From: Asaia bogorensis
GTDB lineage: Bacteria > Pseudomonadota > Alphaproteobacteria > Acetobacterales > Acetobacteraceae
Length of the DNA stretch: 64,000 nt
Assembly (NCBI GenBank): GCA_943333505.2
Contig: CALQTN020000009.1
Span: 1-64,000 of the forward strand
Reading direction: 5' to 3'
This document shows, in pieces, positions 15,739 through 24,890 of the stretch (its first letter is position 1; every line of letters starts with the position of its first letter). The notes beneath the pieces were generated by a model. It did no database searches. It was not told where the DNA came from and saw only the letters and a program-made list of their open reading frames with translations. The translations under genes and the position numbers were made by a program.

Positions 15739-17214
15739 TCAGCGGGACTCGGACAGCAGAGTCAACTGCCTTGTGTCGTTGTCGCTGATATCGGGGAGCG
15801 AAATCGGGTAGTCCCCGGTGAAGCAGGCATCGCAATACTTCGGCTGGCGCGGGTCGCGATTGGCCTGGCCGAGTGCCTGGTAAAGCCCGTCCCTGGAAAT
15901 GAAGGCGAGGCTGTCGACGCCAATCCGTGCCGCCATTTCCTCTACGGTCAGCCGATAGGCCAGCAGCTTGCTGCGCTCCGGCGTATCGATGCCGTAATAG
16001 CAGGAATGGGTCGTGGGCGGCGACGAAATGCGCATATGCACCTCGGTCGCGCCGGCGGCACGCACCATTTCGACGATCTTGCGTGACGTGGTGCCGCGCA
16101 CGATGGAATCATCGACCAGGATGACCCGTTTGCCGTGCAGCATCGCCTTGTTGGCGGAGTGCTTCAGCTTGACCCCGAGATGGCGGATATTGTCGGTGGG
16201 TTCGATGAAGGTGCGGCCGACATAGTGGTTGCGGATGATGCCAAGCTCGAACGGGATGCCGGATTCCGTCGCATAGCCCATCGCCGACGGCACCCCTGAA
16301 TCGGGCACCGGCACCACAACATCGGCGTCAACATGGCTTTCGCGCGCCAGAACCTCGCCGATCCGCTTCCGGGCTTCGTAGACCGGTACGCCTTCGACAA
16401 CCGAGTCGGGCCGGGCGAAATAGATGTATTCGAACACGCAGAACCGGCTGGGCTGAACGCCGAACGGCTTGATGCTCTGCACCCCGGTATCGGTGATGAC
16501 GACAATTTCACCGGGTTCGATGTCGCGGACGAATTCGGCGTCAACGATGTCGAGCGCACAGGTTTCACTCGCAAGCACCCAGCCATCGGTGCCGACCCGA
16601 CCGAGGATCAACGGCCGCACGCCCAATGGATCGCGGGCGCCGATCAGCGCGCTCTCGGTGAGTGCGACCAGCGAATAGGCGCCCACGACCTGGCGCAGCG
16701 CATCAGTCAGGCGGTCAATCACGGTGGCGAAGCGGCTCATTGCGATCAGGTGGATGAAAACCTCGCTGTCCGAGGTGGACTGGAACAGACAGCCCCGCCC
16801 GACCAGCGCCCGGCGCAGCATGGTCGCATTGGTGAGGTTGCCGTTATGCGCGACGGCGAGGCCGCCGAAGGCGAAGTCGGCATAAAGCGGTTGGACGTTG
16901 CGCAGCACCACCCCGCCGGTGGTGGCGTAGCGGTTGTGCCCGATCGAGCGATGCCCTTTGAGGGTTTCCATCACCGCCCGGTTCTCGAAATTCTCCCCCA
17001 CCAGGCCAAGGCCGCGATGCGAGTAGAACCTTGCGGCGTCATGGCTCACGATGCCGGCCGATGCCTGGCCGCGATGCTGGAGCGCGTGCAGGCCGAGCGC
17101 GGTGAGCGCTGCCGCGTCGCTATGGTTCCAGATCCCGAACACGCCGCATTCATCATGGGGGCGGTCGAGGTTCCAGTGCCCGTCGGCAGAGACCTGTTCT
17201 GGTGCGATGTCCAC
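15739..17214 (-). CDS. purF: Amidophosphoribosyltransferase
   Basis: A 491-residue glutamine amidotransferase that makes phosphoribosylamine from PRPP, the first step of purine synthesis. After a 22-residue propeptide, Cys23 (DECGVFGI) becomes the catalytic N-terminus. The glutaminase domain (QHRGQASAGI, GHNRYATTG) is followed by the PRTase domain with VDDSIVRGTTS. The start is taken as GTG 17214 because AGGAG lies 7 bases upstream, overlapping the cvpA stop; the longer upstream frame reads through cvpA in another frame and is not used. The cvpA-purF pair is widely conserved. Confidence 0.96.
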   Translation of the reverse strand: MDIAPEQVSADGHWNLDRPHDECGVFGIWNHSDAAALTALGLHALQHRGQASAGIVSHDAARFYSHRGLGLVGENFENRAVMETLKGHRSIGHNRYATTGGVVLRNVQPLYADFAFGGLAVAHNGNLTNATMLRRALVGRGCLFQSTSDSEVFIHLIAMSRFATVIDRLTDALRQVVGAYSLVALTESALIGARDPLGVRPLILGRVGTDGWVLASETCALDIVDAEFVRDIEPGEIVVITDTGVQSIKPFGVQPSRFCVFEYIYFARPDSVVEGVPVYEARKRIGEVLARESHVDADVVVPVPDSGVPSAMGYATESGIPFELGIIRNHYVGRTFIEPTDNIRHLGVKLKHSANKAMLHGKRVILVDDSIVRGTTSRKIVEMVRAAGATEVHMRISSPPTTHSCYYGIDTPERSKLLAYRLTVEEMAARIGVDSLAFISRDGLYQALGQANRDPRQPKYCDACFTGDYPISLPDISDNDTRQLTLLSESR

Positions 17215-17224
17215 TGGTACTCTC

Positions 17225-17821
17225 CTAAGGGGTGGTCGTCTGGGTGGGCGTGGGTGGCTTACCGGTCGCGCGCCCGATCGGGTTGGCGCGCAGGAGATCG
17301 GCCGAACTGGTTCCGGGACCTGCGGGCGGGATCGCGAGCCGTGGGCGATGCTCGGGCGGCAAATGGCTGACAATCCAGCTTGCACCATCGTAGATGCTGG
17401 GCAGCAGTCGCGCGGTCTGCACCGGTTCGGGCCATTTATCGGGCGCGGTCAGCAGGCCCGCAATAATGTAGGCCGCCATCAGCAACACCGCGCCACGGGC
17501 GGCGCCGTACAGCACGCCGAGGCTGCGATCTATGCCGCCGAGCCCAATGCTGCGCACGCCCTTGGCAATCATGTTGGTGACCAGGGAGAACACGATGAGC
17601 GCGACCACGAACAACGCAACATACGACATCGCATCGGCGATTTCGGTCGACGCAATCCATTGGCGAAACTGTGGGCGCACCTGGTCGTTGAAGGCGACGG
17701 CGGCATAGCCCGCACCACCCCAGGCGACGATACCCAGGATCTCGCGGACGAAGCCGCGCGAAAAGGCGAGCATGGCCGAGATCACCACCACGCCAACGGC
17801 GGAAAGATCAACCCAGTTCAT
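17225..17821 (-). CDS. cvpA: CvpA-family membrane protein
   Basis: A 198-residue protein with four hydrophobic segments in the first 125 residues and a proline-rich soluble tail. The FSRGFVREIL motif after the first helix is typical of CvpA, a family first known from colicin V production and now linked to envelope homeostasis. It is followed directly by purF, whose ribosome site overlaps the cvpA stop. Confidence 0.9.
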   Translation of the reverse strand: MNWVDLSAVGVVVISAMLAFSRGFVREILGIVAWGGAGYAAVAFNDQVRPQFRQWIASTEIADAMSYVALFVVALIVFSLVTNMIAKGVRSIGLGGIDRSLGVLYGAARGAVLLMAAYIIAGLLTAPDKWPEPVQTARLLPSIYDGASWIVSHLPPEHRPRLAIPPAGPGTSSADLLRANPIGRATGKPPTPTQTTTP

Positions 17822-17959
17822 GCGGTGTGGCGGTTCATGGTGGCGTCATATATCTTAGGCGGGCCGGCGGATACTACCCCGGCCTGCGGATGGCTTGTCC
17901 GCGTTCGCGCATGGTCGGTTTTGGCGGCTTAACCAAACGGTTTGAATCATGCGTGCCGA

Positions 17960-19348
17960 TTATTTTTTGGGAACAAAGCCGGCAACGAGGTCGGATAGAT
18001 GCCCGATCTCGCGCAGCAGCAGCCCATCGGGCGCGGAAAGCTTGGCATTGCCGCGTGCCACCCGGCGTGGCAGGCAGGCGGTCTCGAAGCCCAATTTCTG
18101 CGCTTCCTTCAACCGCGCATCGGCCTGGGCAACCTGACGCACCTCACCCGACAAGCCGACCTCACCGAAATAGACGCTGCCCGGATCGGTCGGCGTATCG
18201 GTGGCGGCCGAGGTCAGCGCCGCCGCCACTGCCAGATCGGCCGCCGGTTCGGTCACCCGCAACCCCCCCGCGACGTTGAGGTAGACATCCATCGTGTTGA
18301 GCCGCACCCCGCAGCGGGTTTCCAGCACCGCGAGCAACATCCCCAAACGTCCGCTATCCCAGCCGATCACTGATCGGCGCGGCGAACCGCCCGGATTGGG
18401 CGCCAGCAGGCATTGAATTTCGACCAGCACCGGCCTTGTGCCTTCGAGACCCGCAAACACCGCGCTGCCGGAAATATGCCCGCGCCGCTCGGCGAGGAAT
18501 AACGCCGACGGGTTGGTGACCTCGGCCAGGCCGCGATCGGTCATTTCGAACACGCCGATTTCGTCGGTGGCACCAAAGCGGTTCTTCACCCCGCGCAAAA
18601 TGCGGAACTGATGGCCGCGATCGCCCTCGAAATAGAGCACCGCATCGACCATGTGTTCGAGCACGCGCGGCCCGGCGATGGCGCCTTCCTTGGTGACATG
18701 CCCAACCAGCACCACCGAAAAGCCTTTGGTCTTGGCCAGCCGGATCAACTCGAAGCTGCTCGCCCGCACCTGGCTCACGGTGCCGGGGGCGCTGTCGAGG
18801 TTGTCCATCCACATGGTCTGGATCGAATCGATCACCACCATCGTGACATTGCTGGCGACTTCGAGGCTCGCCACGATTTCGCGCAGATTGATGCTGGCGG
18901 CGAGTTCGAGGGCCGCATCGGTCAGGCCCAGGCGGCGGGCGCGGAGCCGGATCTGCTCGATCGCTTCTTCGCCCGAAATATACAGCACCCGCTTGCCGGC
19001 CTTGGCGAGGCTTGCGGCCGCCTGCAACAGCAAGGTCGATTTGCCGATGCCGGGATCGCCGGCGACCAGCAATGCCGAGCCCGCAACCAGTCCGCCGCCC
19101 AGCACCCGGTCGAACTCGGCAATGCCGGTTGGCACCCGTGGCGGTGGTTCGGCGCTGCCCGCGAGATCGACGAATTGGATTTTGCTGCCACCGGATTTCA
19201 GCACACCCTTGGCGAGGCCGGGCCCAGCGGTCGGCGGCGCTTCCTCAACGATGCTGTTCCATGCGTCGCAGGTTTCACATTTGCCAGCCCATTTCGGCGT
19301 AACGGCGCCGCATTCCTGGCAGACATAGCGGGTGATCGGTTTGGCCAT
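17960..19348 (-). CDS. radA: DNA repair protein RadA
   Basis: A 462-residue RecA-like ATPase that helps branch migration in recombinational repair. The N-terminal zinc ribbon has two CxxC pairs (CQEC and CETC), the Walker A motif is GDPGIGKST, the RadA-specific KNRFG motif is present, and a Lon-like C-terminal domain follows. The length is standard. It sits between cvpA and a toxin-antitoxin pair, in the cluster dnaB-alr-mlaEF-radA-cvpA-purF. Nothing is seen in the 138-bp gap to cvpA. Confidence 0.96.
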   Translation of the reverse strand: MAKPITRYVCQECGAVTPKWAGKCETCDAWNSIVEEAPPTAGPGLAKGVLKSGGSKIQFVDLAGSAEPPPRVPTGIAEFDRVLGGGLVAGSALLVAGDPGIGKSTLLLQAAASLAKAGKRVLYISGEEAIEQIRLRARRLGLTDAALELAASINLREIVASLEVASNVTMVVIDSIQTMWMDNLDSAPGTVSQVRASSFELIRLAKTKGFSVVLVGHVTKEGAIAGPRVLEHMVDAVLYFEGDRGHQFRILRGVKNRFGATDEIGVFEMTDRGLAEVTNPSALFLAERRGHISGSAVFAGLEGTRPVLVEIQCLLAPNPGGSPRRSVIGWDSGRLGMLLAVLETRCGVRLNTMDVYLNVAGGLRVTEPAADLAVAAALTSAATDTPTDPGSVYFGEVGLSGEVRQVAQADARLKEAQKLGFETACLPRRVARGNAKLSAPDGLLLREIGHLSDLVAGFVPKK

Positions 19349-19363
19349 GGTTCTGATGCTGCC

Positions 19364-19660
19364 CTATATTCGATTGGGAATATCGGCGGTGACGTAAAAT
19401 ATCCCGGAAATGACCGGCGGCGTCGTAAGGCTATACGATATCCAATATTGACCCTCGATAATCCAGCGCCGGCCATGACGGGCGAGCGAGGGGTAGGGAC
19501 GTGGTGCGGGCAACCCAGTTTTTGGCTCGGCCGCAATACGGATTTTGGCGCGATCAAGCGCGCCCAGCAGGCTTGTAGCGGCTTCAAGCCGTTGCAATGC
19601 CGCGTAATGTGCGATGAGCCGGTCGATTTGTATTTCGGCTTCGGGACTGAGAGCGATCAC
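19364..19660 (-). CDS. ParE/RelE-family toxin
   Basis: A 98-residue toxin of the RelE/ParE superfamily. The N-terminal helices (SPEAEIQIDRL) are followed by the KTGLPAPRPYP segment and a C-terminal beta-rich part with RRWIIEGQYWISY. ParE members inhibit gyrase and RelE members cleave mRNA; the sequence alone does not decide. Its ATG overlaps the stop of the antitoxin gene by 4 bp, the normal type II order. The pair lies between radA and mlaF. Confidence 0.8.
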   Translation of the reverse strand: MIALSPEAEIQIDRLIAHYAALQRLEAATSLLGALDRAKIRIAAEPKTGLPAPRPYPSLARHGRRWIIEGQYWISYSLTTPPVISGIFYVTADIPNRI

Positions 19661-19842
19661 GCCTTGGTCTGATGACCCGAAGCAACCGGCTGCTGCCCAC
19701 CTTGCATGCGGGCAATGCTTGCACGAAGCCGATCAAGTACCGGTTCAAGCGGCACGGTTTGTCCGGCAGCAATTTGCGCCTCGCTGCGATCCAGTGAGGC
19801 GGTCATCCAAGTCGGCGCGCTTTTTTCGACGATGGCATCCAT
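19657..19842 (-). CDS. Antitoxin of the ParE-type pair
   Basis: A 61-residue protein encoded immediately before, and overlapping, the toxin gene. The C-terminal half (PLEPVLDRLRASIARM) resembles the toxin-wrapping helix of small ParD-like antitoxins. No clear DNA-binding motif is visible at the N-terminus. The start at 19842 (MDAIVEKS) is preferred; the upstream extension reads into mlaF sequence in another frame. Confidence 0.72.
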   Translation of the reverse strand: MDAIVEKSAPTWMTASLDRSEAQIAAGQTVPLEPVLDRLRASIARMQGGQQPVASGHQTKA

Positions 19843-19882
19843 GCTGTCATTATATGGCGGATGAAGGCGGTTTGCCAGCCAA

Positions 19883-20650
19883 TTACTTGCGCAATTCCAT
19901 CTGGATCGGCCCCTCGCGCCGGCCATGAGTGAACTGGTCCACCATGTCATTGCCGCTGGTCATCAGCGATTTGGCCGGTCCTTGCCAGACGATGCGGCCC
20001 TTATGGATCATCGCCGCCTGATCGCCGATGCGGGCGGCGCTGATCATGTCATGGGTGATGGCAACCGCGGTGCTGCCCAGCCGCTTCACGCAATCGACAA
20101 TCAACCCGTCGATCACCGCGCCCATGATCGGGTCCAGCCCGGTGGTCGGTTCGTCGAAGAACAATATGTCCGGCTGGGCGGCAATGGCGCGCGCCAGGGC
20201 AACCCGCTTCTGCATCCCGCCGGATAATTCCGCCGGCCACAGATCGCCGACGCTGCCGGCAAGCCCGACCTGTCCAAGCACCCCGATCGCGCGTTCCTTC
20301 GCTTCGCTGCGGGTGATCAGCTTCTGCGCCAGCAATCCGAAGGCGACGTTTTCCCAGACCGGCAGGCTGTCGAACAGCGCGCCGTTCTGGAACAGCATGC
20401 CGATATGGGCGCGGGTTGCCTCACGGTCGCTGCGGTTCATTGCCAGCAGGTTCTTGCCGTCGATTTCGATCGTGCCTTCATCGGGTGCGATCAGGCCGAG
20501 CACGCATTTCAGCAGCACCGATTTGCCGGACCCTGAGCCGCCGATCACCACCATCGAGGTTCCGGGCGCGACGTCGAGATCGACGCCATCGAGCACCAGT
20601 TTGGCGCCGAAGGACTTGCTCAGACCGCGAATGCGAATTTTGGGAATCAT
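19883..20650 (-). CDS. mlaF: ABC transporter ATPase of the Mla lipid-transport system
   Basis: A 255-residue ATP-binding subunit. Walker A GGSGSGKS (about 36-43), ABC signature LSGGMQKR and Walker B DILFFDEP are intact. MlaF powers phospholipid transport between the outer and inner membranes. It overlaps mlaE by 4 bp (ATGA). No mlaD or mlaC lies next to it, so the substrate-binding partners must be elsewhere. Confidence 0.9.
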   Translation of the reverse strand: MIPKIRIRGLSKSFGAKLVLDGVDLDVAPGTSMVVIGGSGSGKSVLLKCVLGLIAPDEGTIEIDGKNLLAMNRSDREATRAHIGMLFQNGALFDSLPVWENVAFGLLAQKLITRSEAKERAIGVLGQVGLAGSVGDLWPAELSGGMQKRVALARAIAAQPDILFFDEPTTGLDPIMGAVIDGLIVDCVKRLGSTAVAITHDMISAARIGDQAAMIHKGRIVWQGPAKSLMTSGNDMVDQFTHGRREGPIQMELRK

Positions 20651-21462
20651 CTTGCGAAGAACAATTCGGTCAGCACATAGTCGAATGCGAGGATCAGCAC
20701 GCTCGCCGTCACCACCGCGGCTGTTGTCGCTGCCCCAACGCCTTGCGCGCCGCCTTTACTGTTGTAGCCGTGATAGCAGCCCATCAGGCTGATCAGGAAC
20801 CCGAACACGGCAGCTTTCACCAGCCCGGAAATCACATCATCGGCCTGCACGAAATTGATCGTGTTGTTCAGATAGGTCGCGGCGCTGAAATTCAGCTTTA
20901 GGGTTGCGATGATGAAGCCGCCCAGCACCCCCAGAATATCGGCGACCAGCACCAGCAGCGGTAGGGCGATCAGGCCGGCAAGCAGCCTGGGCGCCACCAG
21001 ATATTTCAGCGGATTGGTCTGCAAGGTGGTCAGCGCGTCGATCTGGTCGGTGACCCGCATGGTGCCGATCTCAGCGGCCATCGCTGCACCCACCCGACCT
21101 GCCACCATCAGTGCGCCCAGCACCGGGCCCAGTTCGCGCGTGACTGACAGCACCACCAGGGACGCAATCGCGCTATCGGCGGAAAACCGCGACAGGCCGG
21201 TCGATGATTGCAGCGCCAGGACCATGCCGGTGAAGACTGCGGTCAGTGCCACGACAGGCAGGCTGAGATAGCCGATCTCCAGCATCGCCCGGCCAAAGGC
21301 GCGCGGGTAAAACGGCGGACGGACGATATGCGACAGACCAGCCAGGGCAAAAAGCGTCAGTTGCCCGGTGGCGTGGCACGCGCCCAGCACAACGCGGCCG
21401 ATCGTGGCCAGCAGATCGAGTGCCGCGGTCACGCCAGGTAGGTCCGCGTGTATCGCGACCAC
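20647..21462 (-). CDS. mlaE: MlaE-family ABC permease
   Basis: A 271-residue integral membrane protein with five or six hydrophobic segments and the family motifs RELGPVLGALMVAGRVGAA and EIGTMRV. It pairs with the downstream mlaF product. The 5' end overlaps the alr 3' end by 34 bp from the GTG at 21462; a later in-frame start is possible, but the first gives a typical N-terminus. The order dnaB-alr-mlaE-mlaF is conserved in this group of bacteria. Confidence 0.9.
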   Translation of the reverse strand: MVAIHADLPGVTAALDLLATIGRVVLGACHATGQLTLFALAGLSHIVRPPFYPRAFGRAMLEIGYLSLPVVALTAVFTGMVLALQSSTGLSRFSADSAIASLVVLSVTRELGPVLGALMVAGRVGAAMAAEIGTMRVTDQIDALTTLQTNPLKYLVAPRLLAGLIALPLLVLVADILGVLGGFIIATLKLNFSAATYLNNTINFVQADDVISGLVKAAVFGFLISLMGCYHGYNSKGGAQGVGAATTAAVVTASVLILAFDYVLTELFFAR

Positions 21463-22514
21463 AAGGATGTCAAAACCTCGTATCCATTGGTTCCAGCGTC
21501 ACGCGCAATGTCATCGGGTGTGCGATCGGGGCCGATCACATTGAGCCAGTCCCCGGGTATGATCTCGGGGAAATCCGTCACATCATAGGTGGTAAGGTCC
21601 ATGGACACACGCCCTACCAGTGGTACGGGCCGCCCGTCAAAGATTGCGTGCGAGCAACTTGCCATCGATCGCGGCCAGCCATCGGCGTAGCCGAGCGGCG
21701 CGGTGGCAATCCGGCTCGGCCGGGTTGCGTGCCAGGCGGCGTTGTAGCCAACACTGTCGCCCGGTTCGATTTCGCGGATTTGCAGAATTTCGATATCCAG
21801 CCGCACGGTCTGGCGCATCGGGTTAGGTCGGTCTGGTGTCGGGTTGATCCCGTAAAGCGCGGCGCCCGGCCGCGCGAGGTCGGACGCGAAATCCGGCCCG
21901 AGGAAAATCCCCGACGAATTGGCGAGGCTGCGCTTCATCGGTGGCAAGGCGGCGCATGCTGCGGCAAACGCGGCGTGCTGGCGCTGGTTGATCGGATCGT
22001 CCGGCAGTTCGGACGACACCAGGTGGGTCATCAGATAGAGTAGATCGAGGTTGGTCAGCATTGCAGGGTCGGCGGCAAGCCGGGCAAGCTCGTTTTCGTC
22101 CAGGCCCAGCCGGTTCATCCCGGTATCGACATGCAGCAAAGCTGGCAGCCGACGGCCAAGCCGCTGTGCCTCGGCGACCCAGCGGGCAATTTCCGGCAGT
22201 GATCCCAGCACGGCGGTGATGTCGTGGGACGCGAAAACCTCCGCCTGCCCAGGCGCCAGCCCGTTTAACACTGCCAGCATGGCCCCTGGCAGCAACGGCC
22301 GGATCGCCAGCGCCTCGGACAGATGGGCAACAAAGAAATGCCGGCATCCGGCCGCATGCAGGGCAGGGGCGACGGTTCTGGCGCCCAGGCCGTAGGCGTC
22401 GGCTTTGACCACGGCGGCGACATCGCCGGTTGGATGTCGGGCACGTAAATCCTGCCAGTTGGCGACGATCGCGCCGAGATCGATGGTCAGCCGGGACGTT
22501 TCAGCGCCCGTCAT
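21429..22514 (-). CDS. alr: Alanine racemase
   Basis: A 361-residue PLP enzyme converting L- to D-alanine for peptidoglycan. The PLP lysine lies in AVVKADAYGLG near the N-terminus, and the second catalytic base is in the conserved block that includes GYNAAWHA and PLGYADGWPR. I take ATG 22514 (MTGAETSRL), inside the dnaB end; in-frame ATGs at 22520 and 22523 and an upstream one at 22538 are alternatives that only lengthen the N-terminus. It overlaps dnaB by 14 bp and mlaE by 34 bp, so the run is tightly packed. Confidence 0.95.
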   Translation of the reverse strand: MTGAETSRLTIDLGAIVANWQDLRARHPTGDVAAVVKADAYGLGARTVAPALHAAGCRHFFVAHLSEALAIRPLLPGAMLAVLNGLAPGQAEVFASHDITAVLGSLPEIARWVAEAQRLGRRLPALLHVDTGMNRLGLDENELARLAADPAMLTNLDLLYLMTHLVSSELPDDPINQRQHAAFAAACAALPPMKRSLANSSGIFLGPDFASDLARPGAALYGINPTPDRPNPMRQTVRLDIEILQIREIEPGDSVGYNAAWHATRPSRIATAPLGYADGWPRSMASCSHAIFDGRPVPLVGRVSMDLTTYDVTDFPEIIPGDWLNVIGPDRTPDDIARDAGTNGYEVLTSLWSRYTRTYLA

Positions 22515-24006
22515 AGCCATCATGGTGCAGGTCGGCATCGGCGAAGCGGGTGAATTCGCCCTCGAAAATCAGATCGACCTTGCCGGTCGGGCCATGGCGC
22601 TGTTTTTCGATGATCAACTCGGCACGGTTATGCACCGCCTCCATGTCGGATTGCCACTTGGTCATCGCGGTGTTGTATTTTTCGGTGTTGTCGAAGGCGA
22701 TCGGTTTGGGTTCGCGTTGCTTGAGGTAATAATCGTCACGGTAGATGAACATCACCACGTCGGCGTCCTGCTCGATACTGCCGGACTCACGCAGATCCGA
22801 GAGCTGCGGCCGCTTGTCCTCGCGGCTTTCGACCGCGCGCGACAACTGCGACAGCGCCACCACCGGCACCCCCATTTCCTTGGCCAGCGCCTTCAGGCCC
22901 TGGGTGATCTGGGAGATTTCCAACACCCGGTTTTCCGGCCGTGTGCCCAGCGCCGGGCGCATCAGCTGCAAATAATCGATGCATACCAGAGCCAGACCCT
23001 GGGTCCGCTTCAAACGCCGGCAGCGCGATCGCAGCGCGGACAGGGTGATGGCGGGGGTATCATCGATCAGCAGGGGCAGGGCGCTGATTTCGCGGCTGAC
23101 CTGGACGAATTTGTCGAATTCCTTTTGCCCGATATCGCCGCGGCGGATGCGGTCGCCGGAAATCCGGGCCTCTTCCGACAGCAGGCGGGTGGCGATCTGC
23201 TCGGCGCCCATTTCGAGCGAGAAAAACGCGACCGTGGCTTTCGGTTTGGCCGCCGGATCAATCGCGCGCGCCTCCTCCAGCAATGATTTCGCTGCGCCGT
23301 AGCAGAATTTCACTGCCAGCGACGATTTGCCCATGCCGGGTCGTGCCGCCAGGATCAGCAGATCGGAGGGATGCAGCCCGCCCAGTTTGCCATCGACATC
23401 GCGCAATCCGGTGGTGAGGCCGGTGACCCCGCCCGCGCGCTTGAACGCCAGTTGGGCGATTTCGATGGCGCCCACCAGCGCGGTTTCGAAGGAGACGAAC
23501 CCACCATCATTGCCGCCGCGCGCCGCCAGATCGAACAATGCCTGCTCGGCCTGCTCCAACTGCCCGCTGCCGTCGAGGGCCGCATCCGCGCCAAAGGCAT
23601 TGTTGACCACGACTTCGCCAATATCGATCAACTGGCGCCGTAACCAGGCGTCATGAATGGCCTTGCCGTATTCGCCGGCGTTGATGATGCCGACCATGGC
23701 CGACAGCAATTGCCCGAGATAGGCGGTGCCGCCGACCTCATCCAGGACGCCGGAATGCTCGAACTCAGCCTTCAGGGTAACGGCGTCAGCGAGTTGCCCG
23801 CGTTCAACCCGGCGGCGGATCGCATCATAGATCCGGCCATGGATCGGATCGGCGAAGTGATCGGGCAGCAGAAAATCACTGACCCGCTCATAGGCTTTGT
23901 TGTTGGCCAGCAACGCGCCGAGCAAGGCCTGTTCGGCTTGCTCATTGCGCGGTGGCAGGCGTTGCGACAGGCCGAAAAGACTGGAAGCGGTGTCGATATT
24001 ATTCAT
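22501..24006 (-). CDS. dnaB: Replicative DNA helicase DnaB
   Basis: A 501-residue hexameric helicase. The N-terminal helical domain (RNEQAEQALLGALL) is followed by a RecA-type motor with Walker A ARPGMGKSSLA and Walker B CIDYLQLM, and the arginine-finger region near the C-terminus (AELIIEKQRHGPTG). No intein interrupts it. It heads the leftward cluster that continues with alr and mlaEF. Confidence 0.97.
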   Translation of the reverse strand: MNNIDTASSLFGLSQRLPPRNEQAEQALLGALLANNKAYERVSDFLLPDHFADPIHGRIYDAIRRRVERGQLADAVTLKAEFEHSGVLDEVGGTAYLGQLLSAMVGIINAGEYGKAIHDAWLRRQLIDIGEVVVNNAFGADAALDGSGQLEQAEQALFDLAARGGNDGGFVSFETALVGAIEIAQLAFKRAGGVTGLTTGLRDVDGKLGGLHPSDLLILAARPGMGKSSLAVKFCYGAAKSLLEEARAIDPAAKPKATVAFFSLEMGAEQIATRLLSEEARISGDRIRRGDIGQKEFDKFVQVSREISALPLLIDDTPAITLSALRSRCRRLKRTQGLALVCIDYLQLMRPALGTRPENRVLEISQITQGLKALAKEMGVPVVALSQLSRAVESREDKRPQLSDLRESGSIEQDADVVMFIYRDDYYLKQREPKPIAFDNTEKYNTAMTKWQSDMEAVHNRAELIIEKQRHGPTGKVDLIFEGEFTRFADADLHHDGYDGR

Positions 24007-24102
24007 GGGACTGTCTTGGTTGCGGCGGGTACCCTAGGCGCTCCCAGGTCGTGACGGCAGGTCCTGACCCCTGTGGATTGCTGTGGATAACGGGGGGAAG
24101 TC

Positions 24103-24765
24103 TTATTCCTCCACCCGTGTCAGCATTTCCCGCAGCGGTTCCGCGCCAGGATTTTGTCCCTGGCCGCTCAACACGATCTGCTGGGGCGAGAAGCCCTGGC
24201 CGTAATAAGTCTGGTTCCATTCAGTGCGCTGGGAAATCACCGAGCCTTCGAGCGAAACCCCGGCAAACAGACCGCGTGTGGCCGCAAAGGCGACAATATC
24301 GGCCCGTAAGGCGGTGGTGGTGGAGCCTTGCACCCCGACGCCGATGGTGGCGACCGCGACGGAGGCATCGCCGCCGAACTTGAACTGGCTGTTCATCAGC
24401 GCCTTCAAGCCATTATCGGTCATCACCAGGAAGATGATCTGGCTGTCCTGCACCCCGATCTGAAATCCAACACTGCCGCTGCCCATGCCGTAAAATGCCG
24501 GGCTGCTCCAGCCTTTGTCGGTGCGTCCGACCAGCACGCAACTGCCGCCCTCGCCGCCAAGGATAAAGCCGGCCTTGAACACCCTTGGGCACACCATCGC
24601 GCCTTTGGCGTGTTTCAGCAGCTTGCGGGCCTGGACGTTGCTGGTATCGGTCAGCATTTCCTGAACCGTGAGCGTGGCGCGGTCAACCAGCGCCTGCTGT
24701 TCTGTCTGGGCGTGGGCTGCGAGCGGGGTTAGGCCGAGCAGGGCCAGAATGAATAGGCGGACCAT
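24103..24765 (-). CDS. Exported SYLF/YSC84-domain lipid-binding protein
   Basis: A 220-residue protein with a signal peptide (MVRLFILALLGL, cleavage near AHA) and one SYLF domain. The glycine-rich core reads FKAGFILGGEGGSCVLVGR and GMGSGSVGFQIG. SYLF domains bind phosphoinositides in eukaryotes; the bacterial role is uncertain, probably envelope-associated. The start at 24765 has GGAG six bases upstream. It is a single gene between dnaB and an ABC exporter. Confidence 0.82.
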   Translation of the reverse strand: MVRLFILALLGLTPLAAHAQTEQQALVDRATLTVQEMLTDTSNVQARKLLKHAKGAMVCPRVFKAGFILGGEGGSCVLVGRTDKGWSSPAFYGMGSGSVGFQIGVQDSQIIFLVMTDNGLKALMNSQFKFGGDASVAVATIGVGVQGSTTTALRADIVAFAATRGLFAGVSLEGSVISQRTEWNQTYYGQGFSPQQIVLSGQGQNPGAEPLREMLTRVEE

Positions 24766-24890
24766 GGCAGTCTCCGGATGATGCGACTCGGATATCGGCG
24801 GGGGAGTCTGACCGTTCAAGGCCTTGTCAGGCAAGCTTCATGTTGCTTGCAAAGATAGCGGGACTTTGTGGCATCCCTGTGGTGACCGGA

